Assembly (NCBI GenBank): GCA_963693085.1
Contig: OY856410.1
Span: 1,396,827,363-1,396,891,362, forward strand
DNA: 64,000 bases
From: Alisma plantago-aquatica
Taxonomy: Eukaryota > Streptophyta > Magnoliopsida > Alismatales > Alismataceae
Direction of reading: 5' to 3'
This document shows, one piece after another, positions 30,433 to 42,563 of the stretch (position 1 is the stretch's first letter; every line of letters begins with the position of its first letter). Below the pieces are notes generated by a model. That model made no database searches and was not told where the DNA came from. It worked only from the letters and a program-made list of their open reading frames with translations. The position numbers and the translations under genes are program-made.

Positions 30433-32400
30433 TCAAACTTTGGGATCCGGTGTTAGCTTGGGGACCCACTTCATCTTTGGGTTGGTCCCCTTAGGCTTGT
30501 ATGGACAATAAGTAGAATAGCGATCATCACTCTTGCAATGAGAATAAATCATGTAGCGTTCTTTGAGCCAGAAGACTCTTCATGGAAGAAAGGAGGTTCC
30601 TTACTCTTTTTATTATCTTTGGCCTTACTCTTTCCCTTAGGAGCTCCCCCTTCGAATCCTAAACCCCTAGTACCACTTTTTTTGGTAGAGTGATCAATGA
30701 TTTCATTTAGGGAATTCTTCCCTTTAAGAAATTTTTGCAGAGAGGATCTAAGTCTATGATTGTCATTAGTAAGAGATATAATAATAGAAGACAAACTAGC
30801 AAGATTATCTTGATCATATAAAAGGTCGGCCTCTAGACAGAGGGATTTAGTTAAATATGAATATTTTTCTTGAGTGATAGAAGCAACATCATTGCTAGGA
30901 AAAATAGGTCTAGAGGATAAATCATTACTTGAGCAAGCAACCTAGAATTTTCATCTTTAAGAAATTAAATTTCTTTGAGATAAACATCTCTCTCATCCCT
31001 ACGAGAATTACTAATAAAACTAAGTTCTACATTTTTAGTTTTAAGCATCTCAAGCTCATCTAAGCATTTTTGGTTATCTTCCTTAAGAGAGGAAATGTTC
31101 TTATGATAGACACCATTCTCTACTTCAACTCCTTTATATTGGAGCTCAAGGTCAAGAAATTGCTCTTGCAAGGAATCAATGTTGTCAAAATGTTTCTTCT
31201 CATTTTGCTCAAGAATATCAAGCTTAGCATACAAATCATCAATAATTTTAACAATCTCTTCTTTTTAGATTTACATTTGGAATAAGAAGAATGGGTAGCA
31301 TTAATCATATCAATAAGAGTTTCTTTAGCTAACTCAGACAAACTTACCTCACTTAGCTTACCAATGTCTTCACTTGTGGAGACCATGAGTGCAAGGTTAC
31401 ATTCTCCATCTTCATCAGAGCTTGAGCCACTAGAGGATGATCCTTCCCATGCGGCATGATCTGCGTCTTTGTTCCTCCTCTCCTTCTTGTCCTTCCTCTT
31501 GTAGTTGTTATCTTTCTTGAAGTCTTCCTCCTTCTTGGAGCTATTCTTGTGGTGTCCTTTTTTACCACACTTGTAGCACCTTTGAGTACATGAGGAAGAT
31601 GGCTTCCCTTTGAAGTGCTTTACCTTGGAGAAGTTGGCTTCATGCTCACTAGGGCTATCATCTTCACTAGAGGAGGAGGGAGAGGTCCGACAAGAAATTT
31701 GTTTTTGAAGAATAAGAGCTTCCACTTGAGACTTGGAAGCATTGTCTTTGATCTTTCTTGACTCCTTTTCTTCTTGCTTTGCTTCTTCTTTTTGCTTGTC
31801 AAGTCTTATCTCATGAGCTTGTAGGTTTCCAATAAGGTCTTCAGTTGGAAGATCACCAAGACTTCTAACTTATTCAATAGAGGTCACCTTTGACTTCCAT
31901 CTCTTTGGAAGAGACCTTAGAATCTTTGAGTTGATGGCTCCTCTATACAAAGTATGTCACAAGGCAGCAAGGCCGTTGATGATGATGTTGAGCCTTGATT
32001 ACATCTCGGTCACTCCTTCTTTCTTCCCATATTTAAGTTCTCTAGGAGGTTGTTCAACATGTAGATATTTGCCTCCTTTAGTTGCTTTGTGCCTTCATAA
32101 CTAATGCATAACTTGTACCATATCTCATGCGATGTGTCCCATGAGGAGGTGTGATTGAACTCAGACAGAGTGAGGGCAACATAAAGGATAATAATAGCTT
32201 TATCATTAAGCTGCATCTCCTTTAGAGCTTCTTCATCCCAAGTAGCTATAGCTCCAATCAGATCCTTGTAGGGTTCAATTGTAAGGAGTGGGATCCCATA
32301 GGGAATCCACTCCCTACTAAAATAAAAAGGCAACATCCCAAACCATAAATCACATAAAAAAATTCTCAAAAGGGATGATAACCAATTTATTCAACATGTA
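30433..32400 (-). pseudogene. gag: Gag of element D
   Basis: Recognisable minus-strand blocks are SSWDTSHEIWYKLCISYEG (UBN2-type domain), an RCYKCGKKGH knuckle that has lost its last Cys, the Ser/Glu region and the coiled-coil region with LDLELQYKGVEVENG. The final TGA sits in the same AAAGTTTGAGTTGGG context as in A. Frameshifts occur near 30540, 30800, 30960, 31250 and 31860. Sequence upstream of WDEEALKEMQLNDKA is only weakly gag-like, and nothing of the N-terminus, primer site or 5' LTR is visible past about 32400. Confidence 0.85.
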
Positions 32401-32569
32401 TGTATCATAACAACAAAGTAGAAGTGGAATTTAAAGATGTATCTAATCATTACCAAGTTTGTTATCATCACTATGCTCACCACATAGGGTGAGATAAAAG
32501 CAAAAACTAACTAAACATAAGACTAGGTGCGGATCACCTAAAAACTTCAAGCAAGTCTCCCACAAGGTT

Positions 32570-33010
32570 TCAGCTACACTTGTTGTGGTCCAGGTCCACC
32601 TTGATTGTCTTCTCGAAAGTATTCCAATCGGCCGATTGGATGTTCTAGTCGAGGACTGGATTGTAAATTGACTGAATCAAGTGTTGAGTTGACTAACTTG
32701 TGATCTGCATCAGCTAGAAATTCATGAAAATCCACCTATTTGAGTCCTAGTTGATCTAGAAACCATGAAACTAACCCTTACCCTCATATAAATAGAGGGG
32801 TAGTCAAGGCTTTCAGAAGATAGAATTAATGTTGAAAATTGTTGTCCTCTTATAACTATGGTAATGTGAGATCCTAAGCAAGTCTTACCTGTAAAAGAGA
32901 GAGACAACCAGGGAGAACAAGTCAACCGTAGCACATTGATCCTTAATCGGTTTGATGAGCACTTTAGTGCAATTATTGGATGAGGACAATTTACATTGAT
33001 GGCAAGATAA
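32570..33010 (+). repeat. Copia-like LTR fragment (family H) with TATA box
   Basis: CATATAAATAGAGGGGTA (about 32794-32812), then TTGTCCTCTTATAACTATGG and GATCCTAAGCAAGTCTTACC, align with the minus strand of about 53950-54085, which has CTATAAATAGAGGGGTACT, TTGTCCTCTCTGGTTGTGG and GAGTAAGTCCTACCC. Both are therefore pieces of one LTR family, distinct from the A/D LTR. Its U3 includes the palindrome CCAATCGGCCGATTGG (32623-32638). It lies in the segment between the two halves of D. Confidence 0.55.
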
Positions 33011-33273
33011 GAACAATGATGTTAATGTTTAAGGTAAGAGAATTAAGTAATTTATTATATGTTTCTCACAATGATGGACCTTTATGGTCATTATGGGCTT
33101 CCTAGCAATGATGGTATCTCCGAGCATGATGTGTAGCACATGGGTGGTGATGGAGAGAATGTATATAGCAACGTTCTTAATTCATTGGTGTAATACAAGA
33201 TAAAGTGTAATGATAATTCTTAATGTTAAGTCATGTCAAGTTTATTTCAGTTCAATTATTTATGCTTACTTTT
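33011..33273. other. Unassigned segment left of the right inversion junction
   Basis: AT-rich, no coding potential. It ends in CTTACTTTTTTTTTGGGCTG, where element D pol resumes. It could be LTR-derived or old intergenic DNA. Confidence 0.4.
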
Positions 33274-35160
33274 TTTTTGGGCTGAAGCCGTTAGTACTTC
33301 ATGTTTTATGCAAAATTGGGATTTCTCACACCCCTCTTTGAAGAAACCCCTCTATGATCTATGGTGTGGTAGAAAGCATTCCATCAAGTATTTTTACATT
33401 TTTGAGTGTCCTTGTTTTGCTTTGAACACAAAATATTCTCTTGACAAGTTTGACCTGAAATAGTACAAGGGTTTCTTTCTTACATATAGCAGTACTCGCA
33501 AGGCTGATAGAGTGTATAATGTTGATCTATCTAAGGTAAAATAATATATTTATGTCAAATTTATTGAGACTAACCCCTATATTTCCAAGGATGTTGCTAA
33601 TGATGATGTTGCATATGAAGTAATTCCTGTCTTAAAAGAACTCAACATCACTCAAAAGGGAAAAGAGGTGGCCCCTCAAGAAGAAGAGATAGATGAATAA
33701 AAGAAGGATCCAACCCCCCTCTTTGTAAAGAATCATCCTAAAGAGCTCATCATAGGTGACCCCTTTGATAGAGTGAAGACACGATTTGCCTACAACAAAG
33801 AACAAGCCAACAACGCCTTCATCTCACTCAAGCCAAAGAATGTCAAAGAAGCTCTTGGGGATGATGAGTGGATCCTATCCATGCAGAAAGAGCTAGAGCA
33901 ATTTGAAAAGGACAAAGTGTGGTCTCTCGTGCCAAGACCATGTGATAGGAAGATCATTGGCACCAAGTGGTTCCACCGCAACAAGCTAGAAGAAAGCGTC
34001 AAGGTGGTAAGAAACAAATCAAGGTTAGTGGATCAAGGCTACAATCAACCGAAAGGTATTGACTTTGTTGAAACTTATGTTCTTGTCGCTAGGCTGGAGT
34101 CTATTAGAATGTTACTTGCATTTGCTCGCTACAAAAATTTCTTGTTATATCAAATGGATGTTAAAAGTATATTTTTGAATGGTACAATTGAGGAGGAAGT
34201 ATATGTTGCTCAAACTTCATGCTTTGAACATGATAGTTTGCCAAATTATGTCTATCTATTGCACAAAGCTCTTTATGGACTCAAACAAGCACCTAGATAT
34301 TGGTATGAGAAACTAAAGAACTTTTTGTTAGATAATTGTTATATCATGGGAAAAGTTGATTCTACCTTGTTCCTTGAACACACTTCTAAGAATTTTCTTA
34401 TCATTCAAATATATGTAGATGATATTATTTTTTGCAACTAATATTGATATTTGTAAGGAGTTCAGTTCTCTTATGTAGAGTGAATTTGAGATGCGCATGA
34501 TGGGTGAGATTACATTCTTTCTCAGCTTTGAAATCAAGCAAACTAAATATGGAAACTTCATCAACCAAAGCAAATACACAAGTGAGCTGCTCAAGTGCTT
34601 TGGATGGAAAATGTGAAGCCGATGGACACACCCATGTCCAACACCACCAAATTGAACTGTGATGAAGAAGGTGAGAAAGTGACTGAGAAGCTCTATAGAG
34701 GTATGATTGGAAGTTTACTTTATTTAACTTCCTCTAGACATGCCATAATGTTTAGTGTTGGTTTGTGTGATCACTTTCAATCAAGTCCTAGAAAATCAAA
34801 TCTTATAGCGGTTAAGAGGATTTTGAGGTACTTAGACAAAACCCAAAATTTTAGACTATGGTATCCTAATTCAAGGGACTTTACTCTTACTTCTTATAGT
34901 GATGTTGATTACACAAGATGTTTGATTGATAGAAAGTGCAAAAGTGGCACTTGCTTCCTCCTAGGACCATGCTTGGTGTCTTGGTTTTCTAAGAAATAGA
35001 GTATAGTGGCTTTGTCAACTACTGAGGTTGAATACATTGCAGTCGGGAGTTGTTGTGCCCATGTTTTATGGATGAACCAAATGCTCTAAGACTTTAACAT
35101 TCATTTTGATGCTTCTCTCATTTATTGTGACAATACTAGTGCAATCAATTTATCTTACAA
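33274..35160 (+). pseudogene. pol: Element D integrase C-terminus, RT and start of RNase H
   Basis: Plus-strand reading begins FWAEAVSTSCFMQNW and runs through the integrase tail with stops near 33461, 33541 and 33698. RT follows in an open frame (33773-34441) with QMDVKSIFLNGTIEEEVY and YVDDIIFC. A frame change follows the YVDD box, with further stops near 34474 and 34997. RNase H motifs SDVDYTRC and TEVEYIAV are altered from the A forms, and the segment ends at DNTSAINLSY, where the LINE has inserted. The remainder of RNase H resumes at 40145. Confidence 0.87.
35150..35160. repeat. Left target-site duplication of the LINE
   Basis: TTATCTTACAA is repeated exactly at 40145-40155 after the A-tail. 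Confidence 0.9.
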
Positions 35161-35249
35161 GGGGGATGAGTTATATCCTTCCTCTCTATGTTGTCTCTCT
35201 AGAGCCAAGATCCCCTCTCTCTAGATTGGGGGCGACAAGGCTGTGTCAT

Positions 35250-36593
35250 GGTGGGGGCGGCCAGGATGGGTCGGGCTCCTCTGCCCCATCTACTACAAAT
35301 GTTCCCCCCAGTCCCCAGCCGGTTAATGTGGGTGCTTCCTCCTCCTCCTCCACTCTGTATGAGTGGGCAGACCCGAAGATGGATGTAATGAAAGGAAGAT
35401 CCTAGGCAGTGACCCTGGCCAATCCGATGGTGGTACAACGGCGGTTCAAACCGTTGTTCATGCCTGAGGACCCCAGGGATCCCACTTTCAAGGAAGGAGA
35501 CAACATGTCATGGTTGACCTTCTCAGAAACTGTCGTGAAAGCAATGGATGAGTTTCACCAGTACTCGCTCATTGTCCAAATCCTAGGCAAGGAGGCATCC
35601 TTGCAACAACATTATGGTTGGATGATTAGAGCTTGGAGACCGAAAGGAGAACTTCAACTCTCTCCGCTGGCGGGAGGACTGTTTCTAGCCAGATTTGCCT
35701 TAGCGGAAGACATGGAAGTCGCAGTGGATCAGGGCCCATGGTTCTTTGACGAACACTTGGTCCTTGCTCGAAGATGGACTCCCGAAGCCGACCTAAGACG
35801 TGATGCCCTCACATCTGCTCCTGTATGGATTACTCTCCTAGAAGTCAATCAACATTGGACTTGTAGAGCCATCTCCATAATAGCTTGTGGAGTTGGTGAG
35901 CCCAAGGTGATCGACTTTATGTCGAGGGGGAAATTTTTGGGTGTAGCACACATATGCATGGAGATGAAAGCAAACAGATCTCCCCCAAAAGAGGTTATGA
36001 TCGAAATGCCAGATGGTAAAGCCTTGACAATAAGGGTTCTTTATGAAGCCTTACCAAACAAATGTGAAGATTGTTTGGTATTTGGTCACGAAACAGGCTG
36101 TTGTTCTGGCAAAAGGGTAACACAAGCTGAACCTCCCTTGATGAGGGTTCCTGTCCAGAGTAATAACCAACAATCAAAAAGAAAAGGGAGTAGGGGCAGA
36201 AGCCATGGCCCGCCAAAGAGAAACACATCCACTTCCCAAAAAACTTATGGTGTCAGCACCTCAGCAGACCAAAACAAGGAAGCCGGTACAACACCAATAG
36301 TCATACCCGAGAAGGATCTAAGCAATGTTTCAGTTGCAAACTCTGACGAAGGAAAGGGGAAAGTTGTAGTCGATTTTGAACATGACACCACAGTAATTGA
36401 AGAGGGAGAAATTCTGAGGGAGGAAGCAACAGTAGGCTCGGGTCATAGTGTTGACAACAATGTGTCTATCCCAACTATAGGAAATGCCATTAAGAAGGTA
36501 GTTGAAACACAAGCGATCCCATTGGTGAACCAGTTTGCATCTCTGGATCAAGATGATGACGGGGACACCCCTTTTGATGGGGGGGACTTATAG
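35250..36593 (+). pseudogene. LINE ORF1 (DUF4283-type RNA-binding protein)
   Basis: ORF1 proteins of plant L1 elements bind the element RNA. The frame is open upstream (SSSSSTLYEWADPKMD), meets a single TAG at 35403-35405, and then runs unbroken to 36593. The exact start upstream of the stop is not certain. The DUF4283-like domain contains GWMIRAWRPKGELQLSPL, FLARFALAEDMEVAVDQGPW and DEHLVLARRWTP. A degenerate CCHC-like site, CEDCLVFGHETGCC, follows, and then a low-complexity Lys/Glu/Asp-rich tail. ORF2 begins in another frame just after ORF1 ends. Confidence 0.82.
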
Positions 36594-36687
36594 CCGAAGT
36601 CCAAGACATACTAGAAGTTCTGCCAACAAAAGCAAGGGCCGACCCAAATCTAAGAGCGGAGGAGGGCCATCTAACACCAATAATTAT

Positions 36688-39600
36688 ATGTCAATAATGG
36701 CATGGAATGTTCAGGGGGCATCTCTATGGAGGACACAGAGGAAATTAAGAAGAATTCTGAATGAGATTCAAGCAGAGGTTATCTGCTATTTTGAAACTAG
36801 AATTAAAAGAGCTACTGTTGAACGTGTGAACTCCCTGTTCCCAACACAGTGGAGTAGTATATCCAACCTCAACAAAGTAGATGGAGGAAGGATAGTCATA
36901 GGGTGGAACCCTCATATTTGGCACATTGATCTTATCAGCTGTACAGATCAAATCATCACAATGAGTTGCTTCAACCAAGGAGGTTTCTCTTGTATTCTCT
37001 CAGTAGTATATGGGGAAAATCTAGAGTATGACCGGGAAAGATTATGGCCTGTGTTGGAAGCCACTGTATAAGATGAAGTCACATGGATAGTGTTGGGTGA
37101 CTTCAATAACACAAGACAGAATAGCGAGAAGTATGGAGGAAAGAGGGTACCAGATAGAATCCTTAATAAGTTCAACACTGCAATGGACATAGCAGGTCTA
37201 CACCAAGTCAACATGATAGGTGGAATTACCACTTGGTCCAACAAACAACGACCAAGTGGATGCATCTCAAGCTGTCTAGGCAGAGGCTTTGTCAACAACA
37301 TGTGGCTTGATGTGTTTCCCAATGTAGCAATAAGACTGGGAGCACATTACTTCAACGACCACGCTTGGATGAAGATATATATTAACCAATCTCCTAAACC
37401 TCCCCGCCCTTTCATGTTCCTTAATGTTTGGAGTGAATGGAAAAACTTCTATGACTTGGTCAAAGATTGCTGGTCTATCCACATAGTAGGAAATCCTCTC
37501 TGCAAAGTTCTCAAAAAACTCCACCACACCAAAAAAGCACTCAAGCAATGGTCTAAAGAGAAGGTCAATCTACCAAACCTTATACACGAAGCCAAGAGAA
37601 ACTACGAAGAAGATGCCATGAATCTGTGCCTTGATCCTATGGATTCTAGGTCTATTGAGGAGGAAGCCAAATGCGAAGACAAAATCAGAAAACTTGAGAA
37701 AGCGGAAGAGGTTTGCTTATGGAAAAGAAGCAGACTGAAGTGGATAGCTGACGGGGATCATAACTCTAAAATATACCATATGGTCATCATGAAGAAATAA
37801 ATGAGGGACTCAATCTATGAACTCATCAACGATAAAGGTGAAACCGTTGAAAAAATTGAAGACTTGGCGAAAACCGCAACTCTTTACTTCACCAACATGT
37901 ACAACAACAATAATACACACTCTTTTGAGGATAATGAGCTACCTACAAAGAAGAATACTCCTTATATGAACACCATGCTTAGCAAGGAAGCCACTGAGGA
38001 GGAAGTTAAAAAAGTGTTGTTCTCCATTCACTACTCCAAAGCCCCAGGGCCAGACGACTTTAATAGCCATTTCTTCCATAAGGTATGGCCAATAATTAAA
38101 CAGGATATTTGCCTTGTTGTTAACTGGTTTCTAGCTGGAGGAGCTATGGTAAGAGATGTAAACCATGCTTTTATTAAGCTGATCCCCAGGAACAATAATG
38201 CAAAGGAGATGACAGACTTTAGGATGATAGCATGTTGCTCAGTTTTATACAAAACCATATCCAATCTTCTGGCTAATAGGTTGAAAGAGGTACTACCCCA
38301 CATTATCTCACCAAATCAGAATGATTTCATCAAAGGAAGGAATATGTCAGACTACTTTCTCTTGGCTACTAAATTTCTCAACAAATTCAATATGAAGAAT
38401 ACTAATGCAAAAGCTTGTATGAAGATTGACATCAGTAAGGCATACGATCATGTAAACTGGGAATACCTCTGGAGGGTGATGGATGCTATGGGCTTCGATC
38501 AGAAATGGATACACATAGTCAAACAATGTGTGGAGACGTGCTCTTTTTTATCCTCATTAATGGTTGTCCTAATGGCATGCTTAGATCCTCTAATGGACTA
38601 CAACAAGGAGACCCTCTGTCCCCCCTCCTATTTACAATGGTGATGGAAGGTTTAACCAAGATGATTGATACAGCTGAAGACAAGGGCCTCATTAGAACCT
38701 TTAAAGTCAAAGGGACTAAAGTCATGACCCACATCATTTTTGTAGATGACATCCTTCTTTTCTCAGTAGGTAATAGTAGAAGACTCAAGGAATACAAACT
38801 CCTTCTCCTAAATTTTAGTAAACTCACGGGCCTCAATGTGAGAGCCATCAAATCTCAAGTATTTTTCTCCAAATCATGTGAAAACAGAAGGGGTAGACTC
38901 AAGAAAGCTATAGGCATGCAAGAAGTTTCTCTACCTACCAAATATTTGGGCTTCCCTCTCATTGTAGGTCACATTACTTCCAAAGACTTTGGCGGTTGCC
39001 TTTATAGGTACAGAGGAAAAATTGAGAGCTAGAATGGGCTCCGAATCTCAATGGTTGGTCGTCTTGTTCTCATCAGATCTATGCTACAAAGCCTGCTCCA
39101 TTTTTGGACTGCTATGGGCACTATACCCAACCCTATATTGCTCTCTCTCAGATCTCTTACTGCAGGCTTCCTATGGGTAGGGAAGTATCATGCCATAGCA
39201 TGGGAAACCATTGTTAAGCCTTTCCTAGAAGGTGGATTGCAGATTAAGGATACGGAGGAGCTCATGCAGCAGAGTAGTGCAAGTTGCTTCCTCAAATTTA
39301 TCAACTCACCGATGAACTACTGGACTGTATGGATGAAAAAGAGATATGGTCCCAATCTTGTCTGTGATGAGAGAAGCAAACCCTCCCGCACTTGGCGTAT
39401 GATGTGCACCCATGTGGAAACCAATCAACACCTGTTTAGTGTTGATTTGATTGGCGTTTGGTCTTCTAACCAGTCACCAATGATCAACACAGCTACAGGC
39501 ACCCCATCTGGGATGGGGATTTCAGCAACCTTATGGGGCCGCGCTCATTACCCCAAGTGGAGTGTGTAGTGTTATAGAGCCATTCATAACAGACTCCCAA

Positions 39601-40028
39601 CTTTTGACAGAATGGATACTTGGGGTATCCCGTTAGATGAGACCTGCCGTCTTTGCAAAAATGAAAATGAGACGAATACACACTTGTTCTTCAGTTGCAG
39701 TTGGTCCAAGCAGGTCTGGTGCATCATGTGTCTCAGAAACGGATGGGGGTAGAATGCTCCCAATAACTTGTATGAAGCAATCAAGTGGGCCGATGACTAT
39801 TTCAAAAATGACAAATACTTGAAAAACAATGCCTTTCTTTGCATTATGGGATTGAGCTATTTTGTGTGGAACGAGAGGAACAAGACAATTCATGAGAATA
39901 AGGAGACCACCCAGAAAGCGTTCTTCAACAAATTTACTAATGAACTCAAATGGCATATGAAGAATAGAAATAACATTTTGTATAGACTGAATGAAAACAC
40001 ACGAACTTACTGGGGTTTTTGTATGTAA
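36688..40028 (+). pseudogene. LINE ORF2 (endonuclease, reverse transcriptase)
   Basis: ORF2 nicks DNA and reverse-transcribes the element RNA at the target. From MSIMAWNVQG (36688) the apurinic-type endonuclease shows WNVQG, FETRIK and LGDFNN. RT motifs include SKAPGPDDF, LIPRNNNAKEMTDFRMIACC, KIDISKAYDHVNWEYL, LQQGDPLSPLLF and IFVDDILLF, where the usual FADD is FVDD. The C-terminal zf-RVT-like domain includes RLCKNENETNTHLFFSC. In-frame stops occur at 37069 and 37798; the frame changes near 38540; further stops occur near 39030, 39567 and 39748. It ends at 40028. All domains are present, so the copy arrived full length and decayed afterwards. Confidence 0.88.
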
Positions 40029-40144
40029 TCCCCATGTATAGTTTCTTTTGGACCCAGTACAAGGGTGCCTCTTCGTGTACTGTATAGTTTGTCCAAACTA
40101 TACCACCTTTTTTGGTTTAATATATTTACCTTACTCTAAAAAAA

Positions 40145-40155
40145 TTATCTTACAA
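40145..40155. repeat. Right target-site duplication of the LINE
   Basis: TTATCTTACAA follows the A-tail and resumes the element D RNase H sequence. Confidence 0.9.
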
Positions 40156-40290
40156 TCCTATATTTCATAGTAAAACCAAGCATATAGAGGTTCATCATCA
40201 TTTTCTTTGTGATCACATTGCCAAGAAGGATATTTATACCACACATGTGGACACGGAAAATCATGTCTTGATCACCTTTGCTTGGTAAAC
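40156..40290 (+). pseudogene. pol: End of element D RNase H
   Basis: The counterpart of A's HSRAKHIEVRHHFLRDHI reads as KHIEVHHHFLCDHIAKKDIY here, then HVDTENH. The final LADIFTKPLAREQ segment of A is missing or scrambled. Confidence 0.8.
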
Positions 40291-40829
40291 TGCTAAAGTT
40301 TCATGTTCTTATGCCTTATTTTTGCTTGTTTTGGATATTTTTCACAAATGAATGTTTTATCGCAAGATGATATCCTATGATGAGTGACATGTGCCTTAAT
40401 ATGTCTAAAATGAAAATGGACAAGAAAATTAATTTTAATTAGCATTCAAATTGATAGAAACTAAATTTTTTATGTTTGGGACAAATTGACTACCGGTCGA
40501 GTTGCCAAATTGACCGATCCCTAACCGAGGTCGAGTGTAAAATGCTTGATCGATCGAGTTTCCCTCTCTTAGAATTCGACCAATTGTCAGGCTGAACCAA
40601 ACCTAAATCGGTTTCGGTTGACATTTCTCCCTCTCAACTACAGGAAAGTCGATTGATTCCTACTTCCAACCTTCTTGACCTCCAACCATGATTCGACCTT
40701 CCTTTCCTAGACCTAGCCTACTCCCTTTCGACCATCCTTGCCTCTACCCTCTCTGCCCTTGGTGGTTATATGACCATTGGTTGTGTTTCGTCTCTTATTC
40801 GGCCACTCAATCTTCTCCATTTTCCCTTC
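40291..40829 (+). other. Element D pol-env spacer
   Basis: No gene. It corresponds to 4997-5585 of A and retains decayed hairpin words such as GGTCGAGTTGCCAAATTGACC (split by mismatches) at about 40494-40516 and GATCGATCGAGTTTCCC at about 40550. CTCCCTCTCAACTACAGGAA matches A at about 5393. Confidence 0.6.
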
Positions 40830-41887
40830 ATGGACTCAAATATAAGAAAGAGGGTTGCACCTACTGGAGCCCCACCATCTTCCTCCAATTCACACCTCAT
40901 TCCTTATGATGACACCTTCATTGTTTTGTCTGAAGCACTAAATAGGTATAAGGAGACCCTTTCTAGGAACCCTTTCCCCTTTTGAGCTTTGTTTGAACCT
41001 CACCTGATTAAGAAGAAGGTCATAGATGAGGTACCTCAGTTGCTCTACAATCATCATCTAGTTTCCCTAATTGTAGAGCACGAGTGATTTCATAATTCCA
41101 TTACAAGCACTAAGGCAGTCCATGAATTTTATGCCAATCTTTCATGGAACTATGACTCTATTGTACCTCCTCCTAATACTCCTGTGATTCTCACTTCCAT
41201 TATTGCCGGTAAAAAATTCACTATCTCAGAAGATTCCTTGAACATATTTTTCAATGGTACTGAGGTCACTAACACATGGAGGGAAGACTATCATGAGTAT
41301 TTGACTTTCTTGACCCTGAGTCTCTCTATAATCACTTTAATATTACTCTCCCTAATATTCATTAGTTCTTGAAGAAGACTCAGACACCCTATAGGAAGAA
41401 GTCCACCATACCATCCTCTTCCTTAGATCTCAAACCGCATACTCGCTCTGGTAATTAACTGCAATGTTCACCCAAAAAGAATGAAACTAAAATTGCAGAG
41501 AATACCGCAGTGATTATGTAATGTCTTTTGAAAAACATAATAGTCAAGTGGTCTAAATACATTCTCCACTACATGACCTTCTTTGACTCAGAGAAGAATA
41601 CCCGAGGTACCCACCACCCTACCCAACCATGATCTATGGTCTTTTCACCTTTGTGACTGAGAAGTCTCTTTTTCATGATCTTCATTAAAAACCCTCTAGG
41701 AAGTTGTTGATGATGAGGAGGCCATTGAGGATGATGGCATGATAATGGTTCTGATGGCTTTGCCGGTGCCTCTAGTGATGAAAGTGATGTTATTGTCTCT
41801 GTTGCACCTTCTGATGGTGATGAGGACTATGAGCCTAAGGTTGATGTTGATGATGCCCCGTTGGACTTAGATTCCTTAGATGTCTAG
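40830..41887 (+). pseudogene. Envelope-like gene of element D (decayed)
   Basis: This aligns with the A gene at 5586-7250. MDSNIRKRVAPTGAPPSSS opens it; FYANLSWNYDSIVPPPNTP, LTSIIAGKKFTISEDSLNI and FNGTEVTNTWREDYHEY match the globular domain. Stops occur near 40984 and 41084, and at 41370. The Pro-rich middle is largely deleted, and the acidic tail survives as EDYEPKVDVDDA before TAG at 41885. It is shorter by about 600 bases than the A gene. Confidence 0.82.
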
Positions 41888-42563
41888 ATGTTTTGGTTTT
41901 TAGTCTTTAGATGCTAATCATATATATCTTTCTAGACTATTTTGTACTAATGACATTTGGGCACATTATCTAAGTTGTACTATTTCTATCATCATGTTGC
42001 TTTCATCACTGGTTTGTACTTATTTTAAGAACATGCTTATGTGTTGTAATCTTAATCCAATGTATTGTAACTCTGTGTGTGCTCTATCATATGAGTTCTT
42101 GGTATGCTTTTCCATATTTAGATTATGACATAGGTTGCTTGCTTATCTCTATTCTTGTCTCTATTTTTGGTTTGTGCTACTTGTGGTTACATCTTTTTGG
42201 TTGTGCTCGGAGAAGACCTATTTTTATGCTCTTCTACCCCCTTACTTTTTGATAATGCCAAAAGGGAGAGAGAAGTTTGAGATATTTTGAAGCTCAATTG
42301 TATTTTTTTACTGCCTATGTGATCCTTTTTCTTGTCTAGTATATCTTTCATCATGTGACTTGATAAAGGACCATGTAGTATACATGTTATATAGCTTTGT
42401 GTAGAAAGGCTAACTATGTAGGTAAGAGTGATTATAAATTGAGGGGGAAAAATTCACATTGTTCAAATTATGAATCCCCTTACAATCACAAGGCTAGGGT
42501 ATAACTTTACGTATGTTTTTCAATATGTTGATGAATGGTTTGTCATTGTCAATAAGGGGAGAA
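41888..42563 (+). promoter_or_regulatory. Element D 3' region with polypurine tracts
   Basis: Tracts AAAAGGGAGAGAGAAG (about 42259), TTGAGGGGGAAAAA (about 42439) and AATAAGGGGAGAA (42551-42563) match the three in A, each with substitutions. The last abuts the LTR. Confidence 0.75.

Larger units (their letters stand above)
35161..40144 (+). mobile_element. Full-length plant L1-type LINE
   Basis: About 4.98 kb, flanked by 11-bp duplications TTATCTTACAA and ending in ACTCTAAAAAAA. Two coding regions are present: ORF1 with a DUF4283-like domain and Cys/His residues, and ORF2 with endonuclease, reverse transcriptase and a C-terminal Cys/His domain. It starts GGGGGATGAG with no obvious 5' truncation. 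Both frames carry stops, and ORF2 has a frameshift, so it is inactive. It disrupts the RNase H of element D. Confidence 0.92.
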
